A stretch of DNA of 64,000 bases from Buxus sempervirens (Eukaryota > Streptophyta > Magnoliopsida > Buxales > Buxaceae), in NCBI GenBank assembly GCA_947561395.2, contig OX387182.1:45811949-45875948 (forward strand), given 5' to 3'. Below are positions 47,451 through 57,107 of this stretch, piece by piece. The position numbers and the translations under genes are program-made. Below the pieces are notes generated by a model. The model did no database searches. It had not been told where the DNA came from and worked only from the letters and a program-made list of their open reading frames with translations. The number at the start of each line of letters is the position of its first letter. Position 1 is the first letter of the stretch.

Positions 47451-47654
47451 TGAGAATGTTTGAAAAACCACCACACTTTTGTGGTGAATTGATTTCATTT
47501 ATATATGCATAATTACATGTTTGTATATGGTAATTACAATTGATTGATTCTAATAGAATGGAAAGAATCAATCTAGGCTACAATTATGTGACAGAATGAA
47601 TGCAAATGGAAAGCCTTGAATTAAGGCTGAGGATCTGTAGCTTGATCCTCGACA
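47451..47654 (-). repeat. Copia 3' LTR (204 bp)
   Basis: On the minus strand it begins TGTCGAGGATC and ends CATTCTCA. It appears identical over all 204 bases to the LTR at 55393-55596. The final codons and stop of the pol frame lie inside it. Confidence 0.95.
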
Positions 47655-50162
47655 CCCCCCCGCAAGCTGAGCGTCGGATTTGAACGTACGTGAAGCTTGG
47701 ATCGGAAGAGTTCAAAAAGAGGTTTGGACACACTTTTGGTGAAGATGTCAGCAACTTGCAAGTGAGAAGGCACATACTGAGTACGAAGCTTGCCAGCAAG
47801 AACAAGTTCACGTAGAAAATGATAGTCGAGCTCAACATGCTTAGCCCGTTTGTGAGAAACCGGATTTGAGCTCAAGAAGATGGCACTCTTGTTGTCACAC
47901 AGAAGGAGAGGCCGCTGTGGAACAGAAACTTTGAGGTCACTAAGGAGATGTGTGAGCCATAGAAGTTCAGCGGCAGTGGAAGCCAAGGCACGATACTCGG
48001 ATTCACAACTGGAGCGAGAAACTGTAGGTTGCTTCTTGGCACTCCAAGAAACCAAGTTGCCACCAAGATAAATAGAGTAACCAGAGGTAGAGCGGCGAGT
48101 ATCAGGGCAGCCTGCCCAATCTGCATCTGAGTAAGCAAGTAAGGCACCAGGAGCAGCAGATGGATGAAAAGCAAGACCATAGTGGAGTGTGCCTTTGACA
48201 TAGCGAAGAATGCGTTTGACAGCAAGAAAGTGATCTTCAGTCGGGGAGTGGAGAAATTGACTGACAGAGTTGACAGCATGAGCAATATCCGGACGAGTGA
48301 TGGTCAAGTATTGAAGAGCACCAACTAGAGATCTGTAATGTGTGGGATCTGAGAACAAAGGACCATCAACAGAGAGGTGCTGAGAAACGACCATGGGAGT
48401 GTGAACAGGTTTGCTATCAAGAAGCTGAGCTCGGGTAAGAATATCCCGTGCATATTTGAGCTGACTGATGAAGAGGCCGTCAGAGGTAGGCGTAGCTTCA
48501 AGACCAAGAAAGTAACTGAGAGAACCCAAATCCTTAGTGGCAAACTCAGAATTAAGTTTGCATGTAAAACTGGCAAGAAGAGATAAGTTGTTGCCTGTAA
48601 GAATGATGTCATCAACATAGAGAAGCAGATAAAGTATGGCAGACTGCTTATGAAAGACAAATAATGAGGGGTCTGCACGACTGCAAACAAACCCAAGTTG
48701 GATGAGAAAAGAGCTGAGGCGCTGAAACCAAGCACGAGGAGCTTGCTTAAGACCATAGAGAGCTTTCTGCAACTGACAGACATGATGAGGAAAGCGAGGG
48801 TCAATATACCCAGGGGGCTGCTCCATGTAAACAGATTCAGTGAGATGTCCATTGAGGAACGCATTTTTGACATCCAGTTGACGAAGGGGCCATTTGTTGG
48901 TCACAGCAAGAGAGAGGACAACACGGATTGTGGTAGCCTTGATAACAGGACTAAAAGTGTCAGTGTAGTCTAGACCAGGTACCTGTGTGTATCCTTTTGC
49001 AACAAGACGGGCTTTGAGACGATCAATAGATCCGTCAGGCAAGTATTTGGTCCGAAATACCCATTTGGAACCCACAATGTTGGTGTTGGTGGGTCGAGGA
49101 ACCAAAAGCCAGGTACGATTGTGTTGCAACGCTTGAACTTCTTCATCCATCGCAGCGAGCCAAGCAGGATTTTTAGCAGCAGATTTGAAACCTTTAGGCT
49201 CAGTGGAAGCAAGAAGAGCAGAAAGAAGCCCAGAGGAACCCACAATTCCGAGATGCGCCGGGTGACGTGTTTTGAAGATACCTGCTTTGGCTCTTGTGAG
49301 CATGGGATGAGAACCCAATGGGGCAGCTGCAGTGGGAGTGCGATCAACAAGGGGTAACTCAGTGACAAGTTCCGGAGAGGTCGGCCTGAAGTCCGATTGT
49401 GACAGAGATGGACCTGTAGAAGAATTAGGTACCTGCATAGACTCATCCACTGAATCAGTACAAATAATACACGAGGTGGATCCGGATTGCGGAATGTGTT
49501 GGGAGGGTAGTGCAGGGGATGGCGGAGGCATGTTTATGAGAGGAAGACTGGGTTCCAAGAAATTTGAGATTTGGAGAGAGGGTATTGGTTGAGCTTGAGA
49601 AGTATTGTGAAAGGGAAAATTGTTTTCATCAAATTGAGCATGGCGGGTGACATAGAGTCTGGAGGTGGCGGGGTCAAGACAACGAAAACCTTTATAAGAT
49701 GAATGATAACCCATAAAAATGCAAGGAATGCTGCGAGGGGAGAACTTGTTAGTCATGTAATCTCGTAAACAAGGATAAACACGACAACCAAATGGATGAA
49801 AGTTTTCATAATTAGGAGTAGAACCATACAGAAGCTCAAATGGTGACTTACCTCCGAGAAGTGGTGTAGGCAACCGGTTGATGATGTAAGCCGCAGTGCT
49901 AAAGGCGTCAACCCAAAAGGGAGTGGGAATGTAAGAGTGAAAAAGGAGGGCAAGACCTGTTTCAGTTACATGACGATGTTTCCTTTCTGCACGACCGTTT
50001 TGTGCTGGTGTATATGGGCAAGAGAGTTGATGATGGATGCCAGAGGTACTAAGATGAGCTTTAAAGCAGTTATTGGTGAATTCTGCACCACCGTCACTTT
50101 GAAACATCTTGATACGATTAGAGTGTTGATTCTCCACAAATTTTTGAAATTGAATAAAGGTA
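47621..50162 (-). pseudogene. Copia pol part 2: integrase end, reverse transcriptase, RNase H
   Basis: An open frame of over 830 codons. The integrase catalytic segment comes first (FQSDGGAEFTN, CPYTPAQNGRAERKHRH), followed by a GKSPFELLYG region. RT follows with AMDEEVQALQHNRTW, LVAKGYTQVPGLDYTDTFSPV, LDVKNAFLNG, ALYGLKQAPRAWF and the catalytic LLLYVDDIILTG. RNase H closes with YSDADWAGCPDTRRSTSG, KKQPTVSRSSCESEYRALA and the VPSHLQVADIFTK motif. No internal stop is present. The frame starts in a different register from the upstream half because of the A8 run at 50165-50172. The C-terminus crosses the polypurine tract and ends in the LTR. Confidence 0.93.
47655..47663 (-). other. Polypurine tract of the copia
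   Basis: The minus strand reads a run of seven G next to the 3' LTR start TGTCGAGG. This is the expected place for plus-strand priming. Confidence 0.8.
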
Positions 50163-51647
50163 CTAAAAAAAATCAGATTTCAATTTCAATGGGTAAAGCC
50201 AAGTGAATCGGGAATAATCATCAATAAATAAAGCATAGTATGCAAAACCCGAATTTGACTTTACAGGAGATGGGCCCCATAAATCACAATGAATGAGATC
50301 TAACACCTTTGACGATCGATGTTCATTACGAGAATAGGGCAAACGGTGGCTCTTTGCAATGTGACAGGTACTACATAACACTGGAGATGGCAATAAGGAA
50401 GTAAGATGAAGCTGTCCTTTTTTATTTAGAAAAGAAATAACAGAATGATTCACATGGCCAAGACGAGCATGCCAAAGATCATATGAAGCATGAAGGGACT
50501 TATTTTTGAGAACAGAAACAAAAGCTGAATTTCCGCGTTCTAGCACATAGAGGCCGCCATCTCGTTTACCGGTTGCTACCACGCTTCCCGTTTGGCGATT
50601 CTGAACAGTAAAAGAATTGTTAGTGAAGGTGACAGATAAGGGGAAATCAGATGTTAATTTACTAACGGACAAAAGGTTTTTAGTGATACGAGGGACAACC
50701 AGAACATCTAACAGTTGAAGATCAGGGGATTGAGAAAGTTTACCGGTGTGGGTAATGGGTAGGGATGCACCGTTCCCAACAATAACGCAATCCTTACCCG
50801 TATAAGAAGTGGACTGATCCAAGCAGGATTCGCTGGGAGTCATATGAGCCGATGCCCCTGTGTCTATAAACCAATCTGAGACTTCATTTCCAGAAAGAGA
50901 GCACGAGGAATGAAAAGCTTCGGCGAGTTGAGCTTCAGGGGTATGACCATGGCGTTCATACCGTTGCCGGCAACGGTCTGCATAGTGACCTTCCACTCGA
51001 CAGATTTGGCAACGAGGAGTTCGTCTGCCAGAGGAGCGGCCCTGTCCTCGTCCATGGCCGGCAGTCCGAGTGTGGTGATTGCGGGAAGAAAAGCCTCGCT
51101 GAGTCGACTTCGCTGGATTGTGAGTGCTGGCGGCGAACGCTGCAGGGGACAGTGTAGCCGGCTCCAAAGATCTTTGAAAAAGCTCGAAACTTTCTGCTTT
51201 TGGCACAAGATCGGCAAAACAGGGCAAAGTGGTGAGGGCCATTTGGGTCGTGGAGAAGCTTGAGAACTCCGATCCAAGGCCGCGAAGAAACCAGTGGACT
51301 TTGTCAGTGCCGTCAACAGGTCGTCCGATGGCATGTAATTGATCGCAGATGGCTTTGAAGGCACGGGCGTACTCCGAGACAGATCGGGTGCCGCGTTTCA
51401 TCAGTTGCAGGTCATCCTTGAGACGAATTTCACGGGCTTTGGAGCGGTGACTGAATGTGTTCTCTAAGGCAACCCACACCTCACGCGAAGTGGAGAGGCC
51501 GATGACTTCAGCCATTGCTTCCTCTGTGAGAGAGGACAATAACAGACTAAGAAGGCGTTGATCGGTATGTTTCCATGCCACATGCTTGATATTTGGTGTC
51601 TGAGGGTTTTCCAGGGTGAAACGGGGTGGGGTTTCTATAGTGCCATC
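50163..51647 (-). pseudogene. Copia gag (rest), zinc knuckle, protease and integrase N-terminal part
   Basis: After the hAT-1 insertion the frame gives the gag body (LSSLTEEAMAEVIGLSTSRE, LKDDLQLMKRGTRSVSEYAR), a CCHC knuckle (CQICRVEGHYADRC), protease (DWFIDTGASAHMT), the integrase HHCC zinc region (LWHARLGHVNHSV, CSTCHIAKSHRLP) and the start of the catalytic core (DLIHCDLWGPSPV, YYALFIDDYSRFTW). The long open frame extends upstream to 51779 through the hAT tip; those ~45 Ala/Arg-rich residues are transposon sequence, not gag. It ends at a stop just past SDFF, at the A8 tract. Confidence 0.9.
51640..51647. repeat. hAT-1 target-site duplication, left (GTGCCATC)
   Basis: Exact 8-bp match to 55187-55194. 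An 8-bp duplication is diagnostic for hAT transposons. Confidence 0.95.
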
Positions 51648-51870
51648 TAGGGGTGCGCGGCGGGCCGGCCCGGCACGCCTCAGGCGTGCTCGGGCGGGCC
51701 GCGGGCCTGACGTGCCGCGGGCCTGGCGGGCCGCGGCACGCCAGGCCCATTTGCCCCAAACCCAAGCCCGGCACGGCACGCCCCAGCAGGCGTGCCGTGC
51801 CGGGCCTAGCCCGCCGGGCCGGCGGGCCGCCGCCGGGCCGGCGGGCCGCCGCCGGGCCGGCGGGCCAATT
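51648..51870. repeat. GC-rich 3' subterminal region of hAT-1
   Basis: Composed of repeated GGGCCGGCGGGCC, GGCACGCC and GGCGTGCCGTGCCGGGC words. It has nearly three head-to-tail copies of a 19-bp unit (GGGCCGGCGGGCCGCCGCC) at 51813-51866; hAT-2 has one. Followed by six AATCCC-spaced units (51886-51950). Confidence 0.8.
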
Positions 51871-51885
51871 AATTTTTTTTATTTT

Positions 51886-51955
51886 TAAAAATCCCAAAAA
51901 ATCCCAAAAAAATCCCAAAAAATCCCAAAAAAATCCCAAAAAATCCCAAAAAATT
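51886..51955. repeat. AAAAAATCCC tandem repeat in hAT-1
   Basis: Six units of 10-11 bases; the same array in hAT-2 (61130-61180, opposite strand) has four. Confidence 0.9.
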
Positions 51956-52234
51956 TCTGTAAAATACTTTTATTATTCACAAAATTGTTTTACACATATT
52001 GAGATAAATTTTGCTCAAAAAAATATAAATTCATTAATTAGCATAAGTACACTTACAACTTTGCAAAAATTACATAATTACTTGAACAAATAATACTGCA
52101 TCACTATAGTATAAGCACATCCCAACTAGGTTGGCACCCACTCATCTATCTATCATTTGCAGTTTAAAAGAAACAAAAAAAAGAGAAAGTACAATTCCTA
52201 TACTTTGATTACAAAAATTATAACAAAACTTAGA

Positions 52235-54298
52235 CTACTCTAGTTGACTAAAATCAATATTCAAATCATCAAAGTCTCCAGCAAGTTGATCATCTTCATA
52301 TTCTTGTTCTCTCAGTTCTGCCCTTAACCAATCTGTAAGACTAACACATGCTTGCACCATCTCCGGCGTTAATCTGCTCCTGTAATCATCCACGGTTCGT
52401 CCACCTGCACTAAAAGCTGATTCCGATGCAACTGTGGACACCGGAACCGTTAGTAGATCACGTGCCATGGCGGAAAGCACAGGATAATTAACCTGATTTT
52501 GCTTCCACCATGTCAAAATGTTAAAAGCATTATGCTCTTCTATAGTATTAAAACTCATTGGGGGGCTTTCTAAAAAAATCATTAATTCAGATGATCCCCC
52601 ACTACTAGAAGCTGGTTGTTTTCCCTTTCTTCTCCCACTTAAAAAATTCCAAGCGGAATTATTTGGTAGTGTTTGTTGGGTTCGTGTATGACTTTGTATG
52701 CTACTACTAGTATCGTATTCACAAAAAAGTCTTTCTAATAGATTTCTTATTTTACGTATATCTATTTGAAAAGTAGAATTCATATTTTCATTTATTCCAT
52801 CTATTAAGTCTTCAACTCCTAATTTAATCCTAGGGTCCATTGTAGTAGCTAAACAATATAAATTAGGCATCTCTTGCCAATATTTTAAAATTTTAATTTC
52901 CATTGCAGGGATAATTTCCTTAGCAATGGGTACATCTCTATATTGTTTAAAACAAATACTTATTTGATATAAACAAGTTATAATACTTGAAGATGTTGGG
53001 TAATAAACTACTGATAAATATCTTGTTGCATCATAAAAAACTTTTAAAAAATCTCTTAAAATTTCGGCTATTTGCCAATCAAGATCCTCTAAGTCACTTT
53101 CAGGCATTTTACTTTTATAAAATATTGTAATTTCTTGTTTTAATCCTAATGCAGCTTCTAGCATTATATATGTTGAATTCCACCTATGTTCAACATCTAG
53201 GGTAATTTTTTTATATTGTTTTCCTAAAGTTTCACAATAATATTTAAATTCTCTAGCGGTTGTGCTAGATTGTTTTATAAATCTTACTGCATCTCTAATA
53301 TTTATTAAATGATGTTGAACAATTTTTAATCCATCTTGCACAACTAAATTAAGAATATGACAAGCACACCTAACATGAAATAAACTTCCATCTATATTTA
53401 AGTTTAATTGTTGTCTTAATATTCCTATTGCAACATTATTAGCACTTGCATTATCAAGTGCTAGAGCCATTATTTTATTGTGTATTTTATAATTTCTTAG
53501 ATTTCTACTTATAGCATTTGATATATTTATTCCAGTATGGCTAGCATCTAGTGGTTCAAAAGTTATTATTCTTTTTTCCATATTCCAATTTTCATCAATA
53601 TAATGTGCGGTTATAGCTAAATAGCTTATTTGTTGTCTACTTGTCCAAATATCTGAAGTTAAAGCTATTTTAAAAGTACTGTTTGACAAAGTTTCTATTA
53701 ATGCAGTTTTCATTTTTCCATATAATTTTATGGCATCCTTTCTTAAAGTGTGGCGTGAAAAAGGTTTAAATTGTGGTGCTAAATATTTAGTTAGTAAACG
53801 GTGAAATCTTTTAGAATCTATTAATCTAAAGGGTAATTCTTCTTGAATTACCCACTTTACTATTTCAAGCCTAGTTTCTTCTTGATTAAAAATAAAATTA
53901 CTTATAGCAACACTACTAGTAGAAATTTGGGTTTGCCTAGGGTCAATTTGGCCATGTTTTGGAAGGCATTTCTGCAAATGCCGGTTCAAGTGGCCTGTAC
54001 CACCTTTGCCTTTACAACTAAACTGTTTTTTGCAATGGTTACACACTGCCTTCTCTTCACTCCCTACACTTTCAATTGTAAAATTAAGCCAAACACTAGA
54101 GGTTCTACTCCTCTTAGTGCTCCTAGGTGGTAGGGAAGACGATCCCATATCCTGTGAAGGGAATTCTGTTTCAAGACCTTGGATGGGAGGGTCATTATAT
54201 TGGGGTTGGGTTATATCATCAGAAAATACTGGGTCAGAAAGGGGTCTAAGATATTCCCTTTCTTCAGTGTCAAAAAACATAGGATACCTAGGGTCCAT
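52235..54298 (-). CDS. hAT-1 transposase (BED zinc finger, hAT dimerisation domain)
   Basis: An intact protein of about 687 residues starting at MDPRYPMFFD (the ATG at 54298; the two codons upstream begin with TTG and are not needed). The order is an acidic N-terminus, then a BED zinc finger (VCNHCKKQFSCKG ... GHLNRHLQKC, about residues 70-110). An RNase H-like catalytic core follows with the usual Asp positions (LTSDIWTSRQQ; ALDNASANN) and CACHILNLVVQDGL. The C-terminal hAT dimerisation region has TWWKQNQVNYPVLSAMARDLL and ASESAFSAGGR, which supplies the catalytic Glu region. It cuts the element's ends in the nucleus and reinserts them. It resembles plant RICESLEEPER-type hAT proteins, with no stops or frameshifts. 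Confidence 0.95.
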   Translation of the reverse strand: MDPRYPMFFDTEEREYLRPLSDPVFSDDITQPQYNDPPIQGLETEFPSQDMGSSSLPPRSTKRSRTSSVWLNFTIESVGSEEKAVCNHCKKQFSCKGKGGTGHLNRHLQKCLPKHGQIDPRQTQISTSSVAISNFIFNQEETRLEIVKWVIQEELPFRLIDSKRFHRLLTKYLAPQFKPFSRHTLRKDAIKLYGKMKTALIETLSNSTFKIALTSDIWTSRQQISYLAITAHYIDENWNMEKRIITFEPLDASHTGINISNAISRNLRNYKIHNKIMALALDNASANNVAIGILRQQLNLNIDGSLFHVRCACHILNLVVQDGLKIVQHHLINIRDAVRFIKQSSTTAREFKYYCETLGKQYKKITLDVEHRWNSTYIMLEAALGLKQEITIFYKSKMPESDLEDLDWQIAEILRDFLKVFYDATRYLSVVYYPTSSSIITCLYQISICFKQYRDVPIAKEIIPAMEIKILKYWQEMPNLYCLATTMDPRIKLGVEDLIDGINENMNSTFQIDIRKIRNLLERLFCEYDTSSSIQSHTRTQQTLPNNSAWNFLSGRRKGKQPASSSGGSSELMIFLESPPMSFNTIEEHNAFNILTWWKQNQVNYPVLSAMARDLLTVPVSTVASESAFSAGGRTVDDYRSRLTPEMVQACVSLTDWLRAELREQEYEDDQLAGDFDDLNIDFSQLE

Positions 54299-54657
54299 TA
54301 TCAAATTTTTTGAAAAAAAAAATTCTTAATAAATAATATTATAATAACTATTTGGTGATATTAATTTATAAGAAAGGTAGAAGGAGAGACTTACTTATAA
54401 TAATAATATTTATACTAATTTTAAAATCAGAAAATTAAATAGAAGAATACCTCTTTAGAATGAATCTTGAACTTTGCAATTGAAGCCTTCAACCTCCAGA
54501 GTCCAATTTCCCACTTTTGATGCTTGAACAATTAGAAGAGATTGAGTATCACCAATTTCCAATTACAACAATTAGAGCAAAGAACTATTTGATAATCAAT
54601 TAGAAGAGAGTAGGAGATTGTAGAAGTGGTGTGGTTTGGAGTGGGAAAGGGAGTGGC

Positions 54658-54665
54658 TATTTATA
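54658..54665 (-). promoter_or_regulatory. TATA box of the hAT-1 transposase
   Basis: TATAAATA on the minus strand, about 360 bases before the ATG. It is conserved in hAT-2 at 58415-58422. The space between may hold a 5' UTR, possibly with an intron. Confidence 0.6.
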
Positions 54666-54849
54666 GAAATTAAAAGTGGCTTTTTACTACCTCTACCCTT
54701 CAATATGACTGTTATTTTGCAGTTTGAAGGGTAGAAAAGGTCTTTTTATCATCAATTACAACTATATCCCCCCAATATAGTTGTTATATGGCTGTTGGGG
54801 GGGTAAAATAGGCATAAAAATGGCTAAAAGCCACTTGTATGGAGGGAAA

Positions 54850-54876
54850 AGAGAGCTAGCCAACGGCTAGCTCTCT
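54850..54876. repeat. 12-bp perfect hairpin at the tip/interior boundary of hAT-1
   Basis: Arms AGAGAGCTAGCC and GGCTAGCTCTCT around a 3-base loop. It sits exactly where the GC-rich 5' tip gives way to the AT-rich interior and is conserved in hAT-2. Confidence 0.92.
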
Positions 54877-55186
54877 GGCGGGCCAGGCGGGCCGCCGGGC
54901 GGGCCGGCCCGCGTGCCCAGCGGGCTCGCGCGCGGGCCGGCGCGCGGGCCAGCCCGCTTGGGCCCGCGCGCGCCCGCGCCGAGCGCGGGCCCGGGCTGGC
55001 ACGCGGGCCCGCGTGCCGCGTGCCCTGGCGGGCCGTGCCCAAACGGGCCGTGCCCCCAGGGCCAGGCCCGTGGCGTGCCCGGGCCAGCCCAGGCACGCCA
55101 CAGGCGTGCCCGGGCCAGCCCAGGCACGCCACAGGCGTGCCGGGCCGTGCCGGGCTCGGGCCGGCACGGCCCGTTGCTCATGCCTA

Positions 55187-55194
55187 GTGCCATC
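55187..55194. repeat. hAT-1 target-site duplication, right (GTGCCATC)
   Basis: Exact match to 51640-51647. Confidence 0.95.
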
Positions 55195-55338
55195 CACATA
55201 GCCGATTAGGTCTTGACTTTCCAGAAGGGGAAGCAATTGACCCTTCCACAGGAGATAGTTGGAGGAGGATAGCTTGATGGTAACCATGTGGATGAGAGTG
55301 TTGAAGGGAAGAAGGGTAGAGGAGGGTTCGGCAGCCAT
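55195..55338 (-). pseudogene. Copia gag N-terminus (separated by hAT-1)
   Basis: Starts at the ATG at 55338 (MAAEPSSTLLPFNTLIH) and contains the plant copia gag motif NYLLWKGQLLPLLESQDLIG. The frame enters hAT-1 at the Gly-Thr codons of the duplication and runs on through the GC-rich tip, giving a false Arg/Ala/Pro-rich tail. The ATG lies 54 bases inside the primer-binding site. Confidence 0.9.
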
Positions 55339-55380
55339 GGGAGGGGAGAAAGGATCAAGAGATGGATGTTAATCCGTAGG

Positions 55381-55392
55381 GCTCTGATACCA
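55381..55392 (-). other. Copia primer-binding site
   Basis: The minus strand reads TGGTATCAGAGC directly after the 5' LTR. This is the usual Ty1/copia site complementary to initiator methionine tRNA. Confidence 0.93.
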
Positions 55393-55596
55393 TGAGAATG
55401 TTTGAAAAACCACCACACTTTTGTGGTGAATTGATTTCATTTATATATGCATAATTACATGTTTGTATATGGTAATTACAATTGATTGATTCTAATAGAA
55501 TGGAAAGAATCAATCTAGGCTACAATTATGTGACAGAATGAATGCAAATGGAAAGCCTTGAATTAAGGCTGAGGATCTGTAGCTTGATCCTCGACA
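55393..55596 (-). repeat. Copia 5' LTR (204 bp)
   Basis: Same sequence as 47451-47654 by direct base-by-base reading. It is followed by AAGGC. Confidence 0.95.
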
Positions 55597-55601
55597 AAGG
55601 C

Positions 55602-55800
55602 TGCAGATCTTTCTCCTTCTTAATGGTTTCTCTCAAGTTAAGCTGCTACATGTGTACAGGGAAGCTAATGAAGCAGCCGACTCTTCAGCAAATTTTGGCC
55701 TAGACTCTTTTTCTTGTTTGTGGCTAAATGCTCTCTCTCTCTCTCTTGCCCCCCACCCCCCCCCCCCCCCCAATTCCTTCAGGTTTGATTACAACAACGC
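55602..55800 (+). pseudogene. LINE-2 RNase H end and 3' UTR
   Basis: Continues the LINE-2 frame after the copia: LLHVYREANEAADSSANFGL, the last conserved RNase H motif of plant LINEs, with the second Ala-Leu changed to Ser-Ser. A CT repeat and a C-run with one A (55749-55771) follow. No clear poly(A) tail or duplication was found, so the true 3' end is uncertain. Confidence 0.8.
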
Positions 55801-57107
55801 AGCCATCCTTGCCTAAAACCAGTTCATGTTTGGATGTCAAAACCATCAAGGCCTAAAACGAACTTCTTTCTGCAGAATATTTCTCCCATTAAGGCTCCAT
55901 TTGGATGTCAAGAGAATGCAAGAAAGATATGCGAGAAAAAAAAGGCAAATTTGAATTCAATTCGGTTTTTCAGGTTCGTCAGGCTATGCATAAAATTCTG
56001 CGAAACCTTGATTGTTACGGAAATTTTTGCAGGCTAAAATTAATTTTTTAACGCATAGATTTTGGAGACACAGGGTTTGGATACCAAAAACTCACAGAGT
56101 TTTTTTAATTTCCCTCGCCTTGGGGAGGAAGATGAAAATACATTTGTTTTTCATACTGCATTTTCTTAGCCGTCAGGTCCCATAGCTCTTTTTTGCCGCT
56201 CTTTCTAAGTGAAGACAGCTACAATCGCTAGCGGATTAGGGAATTGTGAAACAGAGCTGGTAAGAGGAAATTGAGCAGTAAACGAGATTATGACCGCATT
56301 GACCAGTGAGTGGGAATTTATTTTTATCTCCCACCCACTTCGTGCAAAAATTCTTCTTTCTGTCTCCGTCTAGAAGAAAAAATAATAGTTTAAGAGTCTC
56401 AGCTCAACGTTACACTGAGAGTATGAGCATATCTTTATTTATAATTACAATCTTTCCATAATTGATTCAATTCCTAATTGATTTACATGCTAAAAATATC
56501 CCCTTCACTGTAACGGCTAGTTTGATTCAACGGCTTGCTTGATTGACTTTCCAAGCTGGTAGTACCTTGATTGTCGAATGAGCTGGAGGAGGAAATCTCG
56601 GCTAGATTTCCCTTGAACGTGGTAGGCTTTCCAAGCTGGTAGTCTTCTTGATTGCTGGTAGTCTTCTTTATTGTCACAAGAGCAATTGGGTGAATCTTGA
56701 ACGTGGTTGGCTTTCCAAGCTAGTACTCTTCTTGATTGTCACAAGAGTAGTTGAGTAGATCTTGGCTGGATTTCCATAGGATGTGATGTACCATTCCTTC
56801 CTTAATTCTGTTGATGTTGACCTTCTTCACAAGTAACGTGACCATCTTCTTCCTTATCCTTCAGAGTATTATATTTGCTAATACGTCTCCCCTCCGTGGC
56901 CCGGCCCTGCCCGTGCCGCCCGCGCCGCCCCCTCCCCCTCAAAGTCCTTCATGAAAATTACGTTTTCCGCGTGGACTTCACTATTTGATTGACTGACTTT
57001 TTTGCTGAAAATCCTTTCATCCAAATTAGTCTTGCAAATGAAAGATTGGAGTTTGCCACCATAAGCACTCTGAAATATCTCTGTGATTGCTTGGGAGTTT
57101 TGCAACA
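55801..57107 (+). other. Upstream region of the receptor-kinase pseudogene
   Basis: No coding sequence is visible. At 56545-56760 the phrase CTTTCCAAGCTGGTAGT recurs three to four times with TTGATTG spacers, an imperfect local duplication. A GC-rich CCCGTGCCGCCCGCGCCGCC stretch is at 56905-56932. I see no convincing TATA box near the start codon. Confidence 0.4.

Larger units (their letters stand above)
51648..55186 (-). mobile_element. hAT-1 transposon (3539 bp), nested in the copia gag
   Basis: Terminal inverted repeats are short and imperfect: TAGGCATGAGC at the 5' end (right side) and TAGGGGTGCGC at the 3' end (left side). It has an exact 8-bp duplication, GC-rich tips of about 200-320 bp and an AT-rich interior encoding one intact transposase. 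It is closely similar to hAT-2, with the differences concentrated in repeat number at the tips. It split the copia gag at a Gly-Thr codon pair. Confidence 0.95.
47451..55596 (-). mobile_element. Full-length young Ty1/copia retrotransposon carrying a nested hAT
   Basis: Two apparently identical 204-bp LTRs, a 5-bp duplication AAGGC, a primer-binding site, a G-rich polypurine tract and a complete set of domains (gag, knuckle, protease, integrase, RT, RNase H) are all present. It is about 4.6 kb without hAT-1. It sits in the RNase H of LINE-2, whose sequence resumes at 55602 as the VYREANEAADSSAN motif. Two lesions prevent autonomous expression: hAT-1 in gag and a frame change in integrase. Confidence 0.95.

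Noticed and set aside
47880..49592. Plus-strand open frames of 60-90 residues over the copia
   Set aside because: They are antisense shadows of the copia RT/RNase H frame.
50163..50174. Programmed ribosomal frameshift for copia pol
   Set aside because: Most plant copia elements use one continuous frame, and a single-base change in an 8-base run explains it more simply. Kept only as a low-interest finding.
54824..55209. Gly/Pro/Arg/Ala-rich open frames in all registers around the hAT-1 5' tip (and likewise 51547-51900, 57961-58179)
   Set aside because: Open only because GC-rich repeats lack stop codons; they are transposon tips, not genes.
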